NCBI GenBank assembly: GCA_022013615.1
Contig: JAKLQB010000746.1
Location: 1-13,793 of the forward strand
DNA length: 13,793 bases
Reading direction: 5' to 3'
Source of the DNA: Desulfobacterales bacterium
GTDB taxonomy: Bacteria > Desulfobacterota > DSM-4660 > Desulfatiglandales > Desulfatiglandaceae
Part shown: in pieces, positions 1-7,656 of the stretch
Layout: each line of letters opens with the position of its first letter
How positions within the stretch are numbered: the stretch's first letter is position 1
The notes under the pieces: generated by a model
Told to the model about the DNA's origin: nothing
The model's input: the letters and a program-made list of their open reading frames with translations, nothing else
Databases searched by the model: none
Made by a program: the position numbers and the translations under genes

Positions 1-370
1 AAGACACCTTTGCGCCCAGGCTTTTTTGCGTCTCATAATTTTTCTGGATCATTGGCCAATTTTTTTCATTGGCAAAGAACAGATACCCATGCTGTTTGAA
101 TTCTGCATGAGCCTTTTCTCCGTCAACCTCCATTAAATCATCAAAGTTTTCAAAGATGCCTATACTGTATTGAGATATTTTTATGTTCTCAGGAAGACTG
201 AACTGCTCTCGCACACCACCGGCGCTCAAGGTTGTAGACGCAAATTGGTAAGTGGGGTCTTTCTCAATGACCAGAATGCTGCCATCGAATCCATCGTGCA
301 TTAGGTTGTAGGAGATACTTGAGCCAATGATACCTCCCCCTATTATCACAATATCGTAAGACTTATTCAA
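1..370 (-). CDS. FAD-dependent oxidoreductase, DAO family (partial, N-terminal part)
   Basis: About 123 codons can be read from a TTG at 370 to the window edge, where the gene is cut. The product begins LNKSYDIVIIGGGIIGSS, a dinucleotide-binding glycine-rich loop (GxGxxG type) right after the first beta strand. A glutamate follows about 22 residues later at the end of the second strand (LVIEKDP), and then STTLSAGGVR. This order is typical of glycine/sarcosine-oxidase-like flavoproteins of the DAO family, which oxidise amino acids or other small amines; the substrate cannot be told from this part. The TTG start is chosen because AAAGGA lies 7 nt upstream (378-383) and the FAD motif begins immediately after it. 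The ribosome binding site overlaps the stop codon of the vapC remnant, so the two are read in one direction almost without a gap. Family call is firm, substrate unknown. Confidence 0.82.
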   Translation of the reverse strand, partial: MNKSYDIVIIGGGIIGSSISYNLMHDGFDGSILVIEKDPTYQFASTTLSAGGVREQFSLPENIKISQYSIGIFENFDDLMEVDGEKAHAEFKQHGYLFFANEKNWPMIQKNYETQKSLGAKVS

Positions 371-381
371 AATGGAATCCT

Positions 382-642
382 TTAGAAGATTGTGCAAACA
401 AGTCCACTAATTCTCTCGAAGTGATGATCGGATGTAATTAGTTCTGCTCCGTGTTCCATGGTTTGTGCAGCAATCCAAATGTCATTGGTCGGAATTGGAG
501 TTCCTTGTTGCTTAAGCAGCGCAGCGATTCTTGCATAACGGTCTGAAGTGATTTTTCCAATCTGTGCCAACTCCACAGCTTCATGGCAAAAATCGCCTGG
601 CACCAAGAAGTCTACAGAACCACGCTGGTTTTCATCCGCCAA
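382..642 (-). pseudogene. vapC-like PIN-domain toxin, 5'-truncated remnant
   Basis: The 86-codon frame, opened by a TTG at 642, ends with a well-preserved PIN-domain C-terminal half: a GTPIPTNDIWIAA segment with the conserved T/S-N-D acidic motif, then a LITSDHHFERI segment with the late conserved aspartate. Full VapC RNases are about 130-140 residues and start with an LDTN-type strand carrying the first catalytic aspartate; that half is absent. Reading further upstream in the same frame stays open to about 678 but gives no PIN sequence, and it enters the 3' end of the neighbouring transglycosylase gene, which ends at 632. No VapB-like antitoxin gene is adjacent. It is most simply a remnant left by a deletion or rearrangement joining it to the transglycosylase gene, and the product should be inactive. 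A short expressed protein cannot be excluded. Confidence 0.75.
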
Positions 643-2557
643 TGAGGCACTTTCTGATATTCTTCCACTGACTACTCTTTACCCAGGAATATTTCTCAAA
701 ATACAGCTTGTCGCTTGAGTAAAACGTTCCCTTTTTCTTACGCTTGAGAATCTTCTCAAACTGCCCTGGTCCACCATTATACATCGCGTAAACGATTCTC
801 GCGAAGGCGTCGTCATCCAGGGTCTTTCCTCCCTTCATTTTATTTATTCTATCCAAGGCGTACTTTCTTAAATAAAGATCGATAATTTCACAACCTGCTG
901 CAGCGTTGTATCGTATGTCCCACCGCAGATGGTGCCGGTCGTATATGCCTCGCCAAATGCGTTCGTTTACCTGCATCAAACCCACGGAGGTGCGGTTGTA
1001 GGACAGAAGATAAGTCACTTTCCTCTTCCTCACCCTAAACTGCCTGAAACAGCTTTCCTGCCAAGCAGTGGAGAGGACGATCAGCCGATAGAGATCGTGG
1101 TATCTCTCCTCGATCTTACTGTCATTCAAAGCACCATCAGAGGCTTCCTCAAGGAGAGCTTTGACACGCTCAATGTACGTTTCGAAGTTTTTCTTCGAGA
1201 AGACCCACGGTTTAATGTCCTTGAACGTGATCGTCGATTTATCCGCTTTTGCCCAAGCTGGCTCACACATAAAGGACATTATCAGCTTCTTAAAACTGGA
1301 ATCATCATCTTCATTGAAATCGATTTCTTCTCCCCCAATCTCCAATTCCTCCATATTGGTGACTGGACCTGATGCTTCCGGCGGTGCACCAAGGCCAAGG
1401 ACCCTCCTAAGTTCTGGATTCACGCCAAGACGGTAATCTAGAGTCAATGATTTATCTTCCGCTAACAACCGTGCCAGACGGATTAAGCCGTTACGGCTGA
1501 TCTCAATTCCCATGGTGGGGCTGATTTTATCTAAAGCCGATAAAGCGTCGGCAGCTGTAAAAAAAGCCAGGTAGTCGAGGAGAGACCTGGAGGGGTCATC
1601 TCCCAGCTGATTTCTGAAAATGGATGACAATTTTTCCCATGCCGCTATGAATTGCTCCCTGACAAAATCCCTTTCCACAGTTCCATCCAACAAGTCCGTG
1701 ACAAATCGATGCCGGGTTTCCAGCAGTGTATCCAGAAGAATCTGACGATCAGCTTCAGATAAAGGCTCTTTTGAGAGAGAAGTAATTATATGCACTAAAA
1801 AAGAGTCCCACGCTTCCCAGGTATCAATAAATACTTCCAATTCCTCTGCGGAGATCCGCTCTTGTTCAATGTCTTTATCCTCTTCATAGATTTCCTCAAC
1901 CTCCATAAGAATACCGATCTGTAATGCTCCGGGAGTTATATCAATTTTCCCCGGCCTCATACTTTCCAACATTCTTTGCACATGGACTTGAAAATCAATG
2001 GGAAGTAGTTCCACTAAGATTGACTTTAGATCCAATACTGGCGGGGCAAGATTGATAGTAATACCTTCAAGGTATTCGTGAACCTGGGTTTTGAAAAGAT
2101 CCCAGATAATACCAGCAATTTTTGCTGGTCTATGGTGTTTGTCATATAGAGTAGAATCAATAGTATGAAAAGACAGATTCCATTTGCTATCAACTATCGG
2201 TTTTTGAACCAATGCGAGGTACCCTTCCCATTCAATAGGCATTACGCAATTGTTCAAAATGTAGGTACCTGCCACGACATGGACTTTCGTTTCAAACAGA
2301 ATTTGCGAGCTTTCTTCCCTGAAGCTGGGTTCTGAGAGCGTGACTTTCGTGCAACCACCATTTTCATTTAGCAATACGGCGGTTTGGCCCTGATCGGTGT
2401 AGGCCGTCTTGATAACGATTGACTTGAGTAGTTGATAGTCGATTGATATGGGCAAAGAGACGGTTTCTGTGGAAGCTTGTGCCTGTAACGGCGAGAAAAA
2501 AACAGGTACAGGCAAAAGGAGCAGGGCCTTGATCAGAATTCCAGGTATCATTTTCAT
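632..2557 (-). CDS. Exported protein with C-terminal lytic transglycosylase (SLT) domain
   Basis: Translation from ATG 2557 gives 641 residues. This start is preferred to in-frame starts up to 2659 because it opens a signal peptide (MKMIPGILIKALLLLPV, cleavage near AQA) and has AGGT just upstream. Residues about 30-230 form an unrecognised beta-rich region. Residues 230-480 are acidic and helical. Residues about 486-640 match a goose-lysozyme-like SLT domain: WQES with the presumed catalytic Glu501, SVGLMQV at about 524-530, and YNGGPGQ at about 593-599. The product would act in the periplasm, cutting peptidoglycan glycan strands. The N-terminal part recalls lipid-binding or TULIP-like modules, but I cannot confirm this. 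The last residues overlap the vapC remnant by 11 nt. The rearrangement there may have changed the 3' end, but the SLT motifs are complete. Confidence 0.82.
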   Translation of the reverse strand: MKMIPGILIKALLLLPVPVFFSPLQAQASTETVSLPISIDYQLLKSIVIKTAYTDQGQTAVLLNENGGCTKVTLSEPSFREESSQILFETKVHVVAGTYILNNCVMPIEWEGYLALVQKPIVDSKWNLSFHTIDSTLYDKHHRPAKIAGIIWDLFKTQVHEYLEGITINLAPPVLDLKSILVELLPIDFQVHVQRMLESMRPGKIDITPGALQIGILMEVEEIYEEDKDIEQERISAEELEVFIDTWEAWDSFLVHIITSLSKEPLSEADRQILLDTLLETRHRFVTDLLDGTVERDFVREQFIAAWEKLSSIFRNQLGDDPSRSLLDYLAFFTAADALSALDKISPTMGIEISRNGLIRLARLLAEDKSLTLDYRLGVNPELRRVLGLGAPPEASGPVTNMEELEIGGEEIDFNEDDDSSFKKLIMSFMCEPAWAKADKSTITFKDIKPWVFSKKNFETYIERVKALLEEASDGALNDSKIEERYHDLYRLIVLSTAWQESCFRQFRVRKRKVTYLLSYNRTSVGLMQVNERIWRGIYDRHHLRWDIRYNAAAGCEIIDLYLRKYALDRINKMKGGKTLDDDAFARIVYAMYNGGPGQFEKILKRKKKGTFYSSDKLYFEKYSWVKSSQWKNIRKCLIGG

Positions 2558-2915
2558 TTTACCTGACTTGCAATCAGCTATACATAGAGGCCGACAGATT
2601 TCGTAGGAAATTAACAATATTGACTGCAAAACAAATACCATCACATGACTCCCTTGCATCTGGCATTTAACTTATCTAAAGCTTTAGGTAATTACAAGGC
2701 ATATAAGGTGGTTGATTGGAGGCAGGCCTGATGAAGCCTACTAAATAGCCCAACCGTGGAGTGTTGAAGGGACAGAATAAGCTAACCATGATACAGCTAA
2801 ATAAGCTAAATTTATTACTGCATTAAAAGCAAAAAATCGTACGACGCAAAAAGCAGATAAACATCCTTAGATTTTATTTACTTCTTATTTGCGTAGGTTC
2901 CTCTTGGCCCCCTAT
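2558..2915. other. Non-coding stretch between the transglycosylase gene and repeat copy A
   Basis: AT-rich sequence without a convincing ORF. It has short local repeats (AATAAGCTAA-like words around 2776-2810) and must hold the promoter of the transglycosylase gene. I see no clear -35/-10 pair and no terminator for the DUF1624 gene. Confidence 0.4.
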
Positions 2916-3023
2916 GTCAGACATATCACAGGTTTTTGAGGTGGATGATACTTGTATCTTTTGGATTGATATCTCAGGTTTGAATCAGTGCATAATGAAA
3001 AAGGCATAAAAGCATAGACGTCC
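2916..3023 (+). repeat. Interspersed iteron repeat, copy A (108 nt)
   Basis: Begins GTCAGACATATCACAGGTTT and aligns without gaps over 108 nt to copy D (11237-11344), with about 7 mismatches. Within it the words ATATCA (2923), ATACTT (2948) and ATATCT (2969) sit at offsets 0, +25 and +46, the same spacing as in the other copies. It lies in the gap between the DUF1624 gene and the transglycosylase gene, both on the minus strand. The orientation given is that of the GTCAGAC end; the true functional strand is unknown. Confidence 0.9.
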
Positions 3024-3112
3024 TTCTTTTTACTTACAGGTTTGATAATTTATTCGTAACCTTTTGGTGCTTTCACATCTTTCGATTGATGACGAAAATT
3101 GGCAGCCTTGAG

Positions 3113-3817
3113 CTAACTTGAGATCTTAAGCTTATAGAGGAAAAAGATCATTCCAAAAACAATTGGTCGATGCAGGAGATAGATCTTAAGGGAATGTTTT
3201 CCCATGGTCTCCAAGGGTTTTATTAAAAAATTCCTTTTAAGAAGGATTTTGTGAAAATTGATGGATTCCAGATAAATACCAAGAAGAACAATGCCGATCC
3301 AAGGATAAAAAGGGATGTAGTCCATTGGGGTTACCCCTATCCACTTAGAAAAGCTAATCAGTGTAGGTTGTAAGATAAGATCGGGAATCACAATAATTAG
3401 ACAAAACAAAAGAGAGAGTTTAGGCTTGCCAACAAAGAAAACCCCGGTCACGCTTGTGGCAGCAATACAGTGTAGGGCTCCGAAAAAGACAAAATTCTTG
3501 GGAAAAAGAACATAGGTAACAATTGTAATGAATAAGGCCCATCCTCCAATTTTATAAAGCCGTTTTCTTACTAAACCCCACTTAATTCCATTCTTGTGGA
3601 CGAGCGCAAGTCCCATACCCACGCAAACAAGAAAAAGAAAGACAATAAATCGAGGCAGACCATACCAAAAGGGATTAGCTGAGAAATCAATTCTAACAAA
3701 TCGAAAGCCATTTAAATCAAAACCGAAATGAAAAATGATCATTAATAGGACTGCAAGTCCTCTTAAAGAATCGATCATAATGTAACGTTGAGTTTGGCCT
3801 TTGTTTACTTTTCCCAT
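3113..3817 (-). CDS. DUF1624 (HGSNAT-like acyltransferase) membrane protein
   Basis: 234 residues. After a short polar start the sequence runs R-Y-I-M-I-DSLRGLAVLLMIIFHFGFDLN, the family's first membrane segment with the conserved D-x-x-R-G and H-F-x-F-D-L motifs. Around six further hydrophobic segments follow (about residues 52-72, 90-108, 110-128, 132-150, 165-185, 212-230), ending in a SLKIYLLHRPI segment as in other DUF1624 / heparan-alpha-glucosaminide N-acetyltransferase-like proteins. Length is normal for the bacterial short form. The family is thought to transfer acyl groups to sugars or glycans across the membrane; the substrate here is unknown. The ATG at 3817 has only a weak AGGG upstream; the ATG of MIDSLRG, 13 codons later, is possible. 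It stands alone: more than 550 nt upstream and downstream are without same-operon genes. Confidence 0.85.
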   Translation of the reverse strand: MGKVNKGQTQRYIMIDSLRGLAVLLMIIFHFGFDLNGFRFVRIDFSANPFWYGLPRFIVFLFLVCVGMGLALVHKNGIKWGLVRKRLYKIGGWALFITIVTYVLFPKNFVFFGALHCIAATSVTGVFFVGKPKLSLLFCLIIVIPDLILQPTLISFSKWIGVTPMDYIPFYPWIGIVLLGIYLESINFHKILLKRNFLIKPLETMGKHSLKIYLLHRPIVFGMIFFLYKLKISS

Positions 3818-4275
3818 AGTCTGTAACCCTGCACCTCGATTCGTGAATGATACTTATGTTAGGCTCCTTTTCTCGACAAACCCTCCTTATGGTATGAAAC
3901 TAAGTCAGGACTTGCAAGTGGATGGCAGACTGTGCTGATAATCTTTCTGTGGGTTTAGGATCATCTTATAAATGGATTTGCAGATTAGGAAAGCTGTGGG
4001 GAAAATCCTTTTTTAGGAACCTATTATCAAGAAGAAGTCACCATAACAAGTAATTTAACCAGCGGGATCGTTCAACCTAAGGCATACCTATGGCTTTCAG
4101 CACAAAGCCTGGAATGGTCAAGCGGAATCAGTCAGAAATGTTCGACTGCTTGCCAAAGGTGCTTAAAGATTCTCACGAAACTCTGCCCAATTTACAATCG
4201 GAACACCTAGTTATTTCGGGCTTTTAAATGTCTCCTTTGATAGAAATCTGCAAATCACCCACGTTAAACTCATGT
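3818..4275. other. Non-coding stretch, no gene recognised
   Basis: About 460 nt in which every frame is interrupted and no RNA gene or mobile element could be recognised. It should contain the promoter of the DUF1624 gene. A moderately GC-rich patch (about 4060-4170) looks different in composition and could be worn-out coding sequence, but no product can be named. Confidence 0.4.
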
Positions 4276-4345
4276 GTTGATATCACAGCTTTTTATTGGA
4301 GGATAATTTTATAGATACGTTGGAGATATCTGTATTTATAACGCT
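4276..4345 (+). repeat. Diverged iteron repeat, copy E
   Basis: GATATCACAGCTTTTT at 4279-4294 and GATATCT at 4325-4331 match the first and third units of copies A and D. They hold exactly the same 46-nt offset (ATATC at 4280 and 4326), while the middle unit is not conserved. It begins about 100 nt beyond the 3' end of the STAS-like gene, so that gene is bracketed by copies E and B. Much weaker than the other copies. Confidence 0.5.
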
Positions 4346-4372
4346 ACGGCCAAATAGAATTGTAGCCCGTCT

Positions 4373-4813
4373 TCAGCTAAATGTTAGATCATCAATTCCA
4401 AATTTATCTCTAGCCTTTTCCCTGATCCATCTCACTGCTTCTCCTTTGGTTCTAAATACCAAGGTTTCCCAACACGACCGATAAACAAATAGTTCATGCA
4501 TTCTCGAAATTCTATTGATAAGATCGATACTTGCTCCATATGTAACATAAGTTACCATTGCAACTATAGAATCTGGATTAACTCTCGAGGTATCAGCATA
4601 TAGTCCTGCAATAAATTCAACAGTTTCATTAGTGATATCCACCTTTGTTAATGCTGTGTGATCAATAAGAATATATTTGTATTTTTTAAATTTTTCTTTG
4701 TCATGCGTTAGATGCCTTTCCAAAGAATCGATAAGTTCCTGATCCGTAACCATTCCTCGAGTTACAATGATATTACCTATGCCATCATCACAATCTATTA
4801 TCTCAATGGGCAT
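4373..4813 (-). CDS. STAS/SpoIIAA-like single-domain protein
   Basis: 146 residues from ATG 4813, chosen because AGGAGG lies 7-8 nt upstream; a longer in-frame start at 4852 lacks such a site. The product starts MPIEIIDCDDGIGNIIVTRG and goes on with an alternating strand-helix pattern: YKYILIDHTALTKVDI, then IVAMVTYVTYGASIDLINRI, then a closing amphipathic helix GEAVRWIREKARDKF. This is the usual layout of small stand-alone SpoIIAA/STAS-SEC14-like proteins common in Desulfobacterota. Their role is mostly unknown; they may bind a ligand or partner in signalling or stress response. There is no signal peptide or membrane segment, so it is cytoplasmic. The gene follows the small ORF at 4874-5107 by 60 nt and may be cotranscribed with it. 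Fold call is from pattern; function unassigned. Confidence 0.7.
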   Translation of the reverse strand: MPIEIIDCDDGIGNIIVTRGMVTDQELIDSLERHLTHDKEKFKKYKYILIDHTALTKVDITNETVEFIAGLYADTSRVNPDSIVAMVTYVTYGASIDLINRISRMHELFVYRSCWETLVFRTKGEAVRWIREKARDKFGIDDLTFS

Positions 4814-4873
4814 GATTGATCCTCCTAATAAATGGGTGGAAATAATGCTCACATTTTGGATATAAGAATGGGC

Positions 4874-5107
4874 TTACCGATATATTGAACTTACCTGAAC
4901 AAGAAAATCTGTGATATGCAATGGAGTCAGCCCGAAATCTGACAAATTCAAAATTGAAGTTTCTTTCAATCCTTGCCTCAGCACGGTCCTCACTCTATTA
5001 CGATTACGATTTGTTACATAAAAAAACGGTCGATTCAAGACTTCCCAAATTAACCTGTTATTGAGTGGTATGTCTTCCTGAATACTTTTAAACTTGACTA
5101 AAATCAA
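4874..5107 (-). CDS. Small hypothetical ORF starting inside the 96-bp repeat
   Basis: 77 codons from a TTG at 5107. The first 23 residues (ILVKFKSIQEDIPLNNRLI and neighbours) are nearly the same as the start of the ORF at 8714-8896, because both begin within a duplicated DNA segment. After EV the two diverge completely. The rest is basic then hydrophobic, with no family I recognise. It lies 60 nt upstream of the STAS-like gene on the same strand. The shared part is conserved at the DNA level including silent positions, so this could be an accidental frame in a repeat and not a protein under selection. It has no clear ribosome binding site. Confidence 0.35.
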   Translation of the reverse strand: MILVKFKSIQEDIPLNNRLIWEVLNRPFFYVTNRNRNRVRTVLRQGLKETSILNLSDFGLTPLHITDFLVQVSSIYR

Positions 5108-5134
5108 CGCAAAATAAATGAAAAACCAACATTC
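5039..5134 (-). repeat. 96-bp duplicated segment, copy 1
   Basis: Aligns without gaps to 8825-8920 with about 5 mismatches in 96; the first 48 nt (5039-5086) are identical. In both places it is followed, on the plus-strand side, by an iteron repeat (B at 5147, C at 8923), with 12 nt between them here and 2 nt in copy 2. On the minus strand it carries the start of a small ORF. Confidence 0.92.
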
Positions 5135-5146
5135 TTGCGGTTAGAT

Positions 5147-5206
5147 GTCAGACATATCACATGTTTTTGCGGTGGATGATATCTTCACCTGAATGAATGC
5201 TATCAC
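5147..5206 (+). repeat. Interspersed iteron repeat, copy B
   Basis: Starts GTCAGACATATCACATGTTT. ATATC-type words fall at 5154 (ATATCA), 5179 (ATATCT) and 5200 (CTATCA), again at offsets 0, +25 and +46. Similarity to copies A and D is high for the first 34 nt and then is limited to the spaced words. It lies just upstream of the small ORF/STAS pair, between them and the 3' end of the DUF6599 gene. Confidence 0.85.
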
Positions 5207-5297
5207 AAGTCTTAAAAGTAGCCCTCGGACTGGTTTATAGCTGCCCAAATTTAACGTTCAATCTGCCCAATATTGGCAAGTTGTATTAAATGTAATA

Positions 5298-5432
5298 ATG
5301 CACGTCCTGATCCCGAGCTTCACGGAGTGGGCTTTCCCGGAAACCGCCCTGGGTAACCAGGGTATGACGCTGGGGAAGCGACTCTACCCTTCTTACATAA
5401 AACAGCAAGAAAAGCGGATCCCTTACTTCTGA
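5298..5432 (+). other. GC-rich island: possible 44-codon ORF or structured RNA
   Basis: Inside an AT-rich gap a GC-rich block stays open from ATG 5298 to TGA 5430, coding for MHVLIPSFTEWAFPETALGN and 24 further residues ending KRIPYF. No ribosome binding site precedes the ATG and I do not recognise the product, so it could be the tail of a lost gene. The same block contains a perfect hairpin, CCCTGG-GTAA-CCAGGG (5347-5362), with a GNRA-type loop on the plus strand, and a competing GGGC/GCCC pairing (5329-5349). No known riboswitch class could be matched. Which interpretation is right cannot be decided here. Confidence 0.25.
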
Positions 5433-5445
5433 AGTTCAATCCTCG

Positions 5446-6390
5446 TTAGGAACATCCGCGCTTTAACTTCTGGACAATTTCCTCAATGATCCCCTCGGCC
5501 TTGGACAAATCCGCACTGTTCAAGACCCCACCCACAAAAGAGCCGTACTGAAACATGACCTCCACTTTTTCCCTTTTTGTGAAGATAAGCTGATAATCGC
5601 ACTTTTTTGAACGGGAAACTCTTTCATGTTGCGATTTAAGAAAATCCTGATATTTTCTGAATACTTCTTTTGCCATATCATGTGAGCCGTTTTTGACCAA
5701 AAATACCTGGTAGCTGCTTCCTCCTCTCTTATATTCCACTCGATAGCCATCCTTTAGAAAAGACAGCCCCAAAAAGTTTTTGGGTATGAATCGCTCACTC
5801 ATTTTAACCTTGTTGTTCTCGGGGAAACATGCAAATAGTTCCGGCTCAGAATAAGAGCCCTCAATCTTATTATCTATGACAACTGCCAGTTTCATGAGAA
5901 TCTCTTTTGTTTCCGAGGACGTTTGAAATGAGGTGAGCTTGACATAGTAAAGCCCCTTCCAAAAGTTAAGGACGTTTTCGCTCAAATAGCCTTGAACCCC
6001 CATCTTGATAAAACTGTCATGGGGGGAGCGCTCAGCAGCATATATACCGAAAGCATGCTTTGGGCTCTGCATCTGATATATTTCAATGGTCATGGATCTA
6101 AAGCCATCCAATGTCGTATATTCCGCAGTCGCCACGAGCTCAAATCCATAGTCGAGATACATTTCTGCCTCTCCGTTGATATATTCCCACAGGTTTTGGG
6201 GCTCGAAGAATTGTGGGCCCGAAGTGACTTTCCACCCCTTAATCTCTGTGTTTTTGGGAAGTAAAGTCCACAGAATTTCCTTATATTCGGTTACTTCTTT
6301 TTGAGAGCTCTCCTCAAGACGTTGCGCGTTAGCGAGAGAGATAGTAAAAGTTAAGATAATCGCTGCAAAAATGGCATTCTTTCTTTTCAT
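5446..6390 (-). CDS. DUF6599 family exported protein
   Basis: 314 residues from ATG 6390, whose first 22 residues form a signal peptide (MKRKNAIFAAIILTFTISLA, cleavage after NAQ or nearby). Starts further upstream (6426, 6432) would overlap the preceding gene and spoil the signal. The mature protein shows the features I associate with DUF6599: LPKNTEIKGWK, then LWEYINGEAEMYLDYGFE at about residues 67-84, then a second alpha/beta repeat with a YQVFLVKNGS segment. The role of the family is not established. The product should be periplasmic. It is the last gene of a three-gene operon, 22 nt after the ferredoxin-type aldo/keto reductase, so it may be an accessory or binding partner of those exported oxidoreductases; that is inference from position. 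Confidence 0.8.
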   Translation of the reverse strand: MKRKNAIFAAIILTFTISLANAQRLEESSQKEVTEYKEILWTLLPKNTEIKGWKVTSGPQFFEPQNLWEYINGEAEMYLDYGFELVATAEYTTLDGFRSMTIEIYQMQSPKHAFGIYAAERSPHDSFIKMGVQGYLSENVLNFWKGLYYVKLTSFQTSSETKEILMKLAVVIDNKIEGSYSEPELFACFPENNKVKMSERFIPKNFLGLSFLKDGYRVEYKRGGSSYQVFLVKNGSHDMAKEVFRKYQDFLKSQHERVSRSKKCDYQLIFTKREKVEVMFQYGSFVGGVLNSADLSKAEGIIEEIVQKLKRGCS

Positions 6391-6412
6391 GGATACTATT
6401 TTACAATTCAAG

Positions 6413-7642
6413 TTATGCTGCCCCATGCCCAACAGAGGTCATGGCCATAAGGAAACCTAGACGATGGTGTATATCTATCCCGTGGGGACAGGTGGCACTG
6501 CATGTCGCACAATCCCGACAGACATGCAAGCCGTACTCCGCCGGGAGTTCATCGACGGTCAATTCCGCCTGAATGAGATTGCCGTAACCTTCTGCATACA
6601 TATAGGCCCTCATAAGTGCTGGGATCTCAACCGTCTTTGGGCAAGTGGCGACACAAGAGCGGCACTGCTGACAGTAGAAAGTCCCTCTCAGCATTGATGA
6701 AATTTTGAGATCCCTCTTTTCTTGATCTGACAGGGAGAGATCTTTTATGACACTAAAGTCCAAGTCCATCTGATCGAACGTGGTGATTCCAGGAATTGTT
6801 GTACACACGTTTTTGTCGTTTAGTACCCATTTGAGGGCCGCCGCATGATTGACTTCTATCTTCTTTTCCCGGTTCAACCTTACGCCACCCTGAGTTTTCA
6901 TAGCGATAACGCCCAGTCCCTTTTCCGTCGCATACTGGATGGCGTTCTTGACCTCTTCTTTATGCTCCTGCATGAAGTTATAGGAGGTAAGGATTACATC
7001 CCATATTCCCGTATCTACTGCAGCGCGTATCGTTTCCGGCTCATTTGTATGGGTGGATATCCCGATAAACCTTGCTTTACCCGCCTCCTTAGCCTTAACG
7101 AATGCCCTTATTATTGGCTCATATGTGCTCATTTGGGGACCTTGACAGTTGTGAAGGTAGAGGATGTCTATGTAGTCGGTGCGAAGGCGCTTAAGGCTTT
7201 TGGCAAGCTGCTCGTTGAGGTTTTCCTCAGTCGCTCCAGCATGCCTTCCACTTCCTTCCCTGAGAAAGACCTTTTTCGCTCGGTCCCGAGCAAAAAGCAT
7301 TTTCGTGGCAATATACATCCGATCTCTGCATTTCCGCTCCTCCAGAATCTGACCTATGACCTTCTCGCTATTACCTCTCAAATAAACATGTGCTGTATCC
7401 AGGTGCTTAACCCCCATATCGAGGGCTTTTCTGATCAGATCGGGGCTATCAGAGTTCATCACTCCAAAGCTCACCAGGGGAATCTGCAACTTCGTGTTGC
7501 CGAGAGTTCGATACACAATCTTGGACGATTTGCCTATTTCTGCGCTAGCTGATCGAACGGTGGAAGCACCAAGGCTGGCCGTTATTAGACCAAGAGCTGT
7601 TTTTAGGATGAACTCTCTTCGATCGATACCTTCAACAGCCAT
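6413..7642 (-). CDS. Tat-exported aldo/keto reductase with C-terminal 2x[4Fe-4S] ferredoxin domain
   Basis: 409 residues. A twin-arginine signal is at the start: DRREFILK (Arg8-Arg9) followed by a hydrophobic stretch and an alanine-rich end at SASA. The aldo/keto reductase barrel covers about residues 42-315, with the usual catalytic set visible: Asp82 and Tyr87 in HLDTAHVY, Lys114 in IATKM, His164 in LYLHNC. The C-terminus holds two CxxCxxCxxxCP clusters, Cys324/327/330/334 and Cys375/378/381/385, as in ferredoxins. NADPH is scarce outside the cytoplasm, so electrons may pass through the clusters to or from another carrier, or the enzyme may be exported with its cofactor already bound. The ATG at 7642 has GGAGA 7 nt upstream. 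It starts 14 nt after the first reductase gene ends. Substrate unknown. Confidence 0.9.
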   Translation of the reverse strand: MAVEGIDRREFILKTALGLITASLGASTVRSASAEIGKSSKIVYRTLGNTKLQIPLVSFGVMNSDSPDLIRKALDMGVKHLDTAHVYLRGNSEKVIGQILEERKCRDRMYIATKMLFARDRAKKVFLREGSGRHAGATEENLNEQLAKSLKRLRTDYIDILYLHNCQGPQMSTYEPIIRAFVKAKEAGKARFIGISTHTNEPETIRAAVDTGIWDVILTSYNFMQEHKEEVKNAIQYATEKGLGVIAMKTQGGVRLNREKKIEVNHAAALKWVLNDKNVCTTIPGITTFDQMDLDFSVIKDLSLSDQEKRDLKISSMLRGTFYCQQCRSCVATCPKTVEIPALMRAYMYAEGYGNLIQAELTVDELPAEYGLHVCRDCATCSATCPHGIDIHHRLGFLMAMTSVGHGAA

Positions 7643-7656
7643 GATTCTCTCCTTCT

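Noticed and set aside
929..1436. Plus-strand open frames of 147 and 91 codons inside the transglycosylase gene
   Set aside because: They lie antisense to a protein with a signal peptide and clear SLT motifs, and show no domain of their own.
4296..4484. 62-codon plus-strand frame over the 3' end of the STAS-like gene
   Set aside because: Begins in repeat copy E and overlaps the STAS-like gene on the other strand; no ribosome binding site that fits and no domain.
4184..5275. Repeated CTGCCCAA words near 4184, 5243 and 5267
   Set aside because: Too short and irregularly placed to separate from chance.
5305..5400. Known riboswitch (Moco, cobalamin, c-di-GMP or TPP) in the GC-rich block
   Set aside because: The conserved boxes I can recall for these classes are not present, and no suitable gene lies downstream on the plus strand.
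6845..7552. 235-codon plus-strand frame opposite the ferredoxin-type reductase
   Set aside because: Antisense shadow of a gene with all catalytic and cluster motifs; no recognisable domain.
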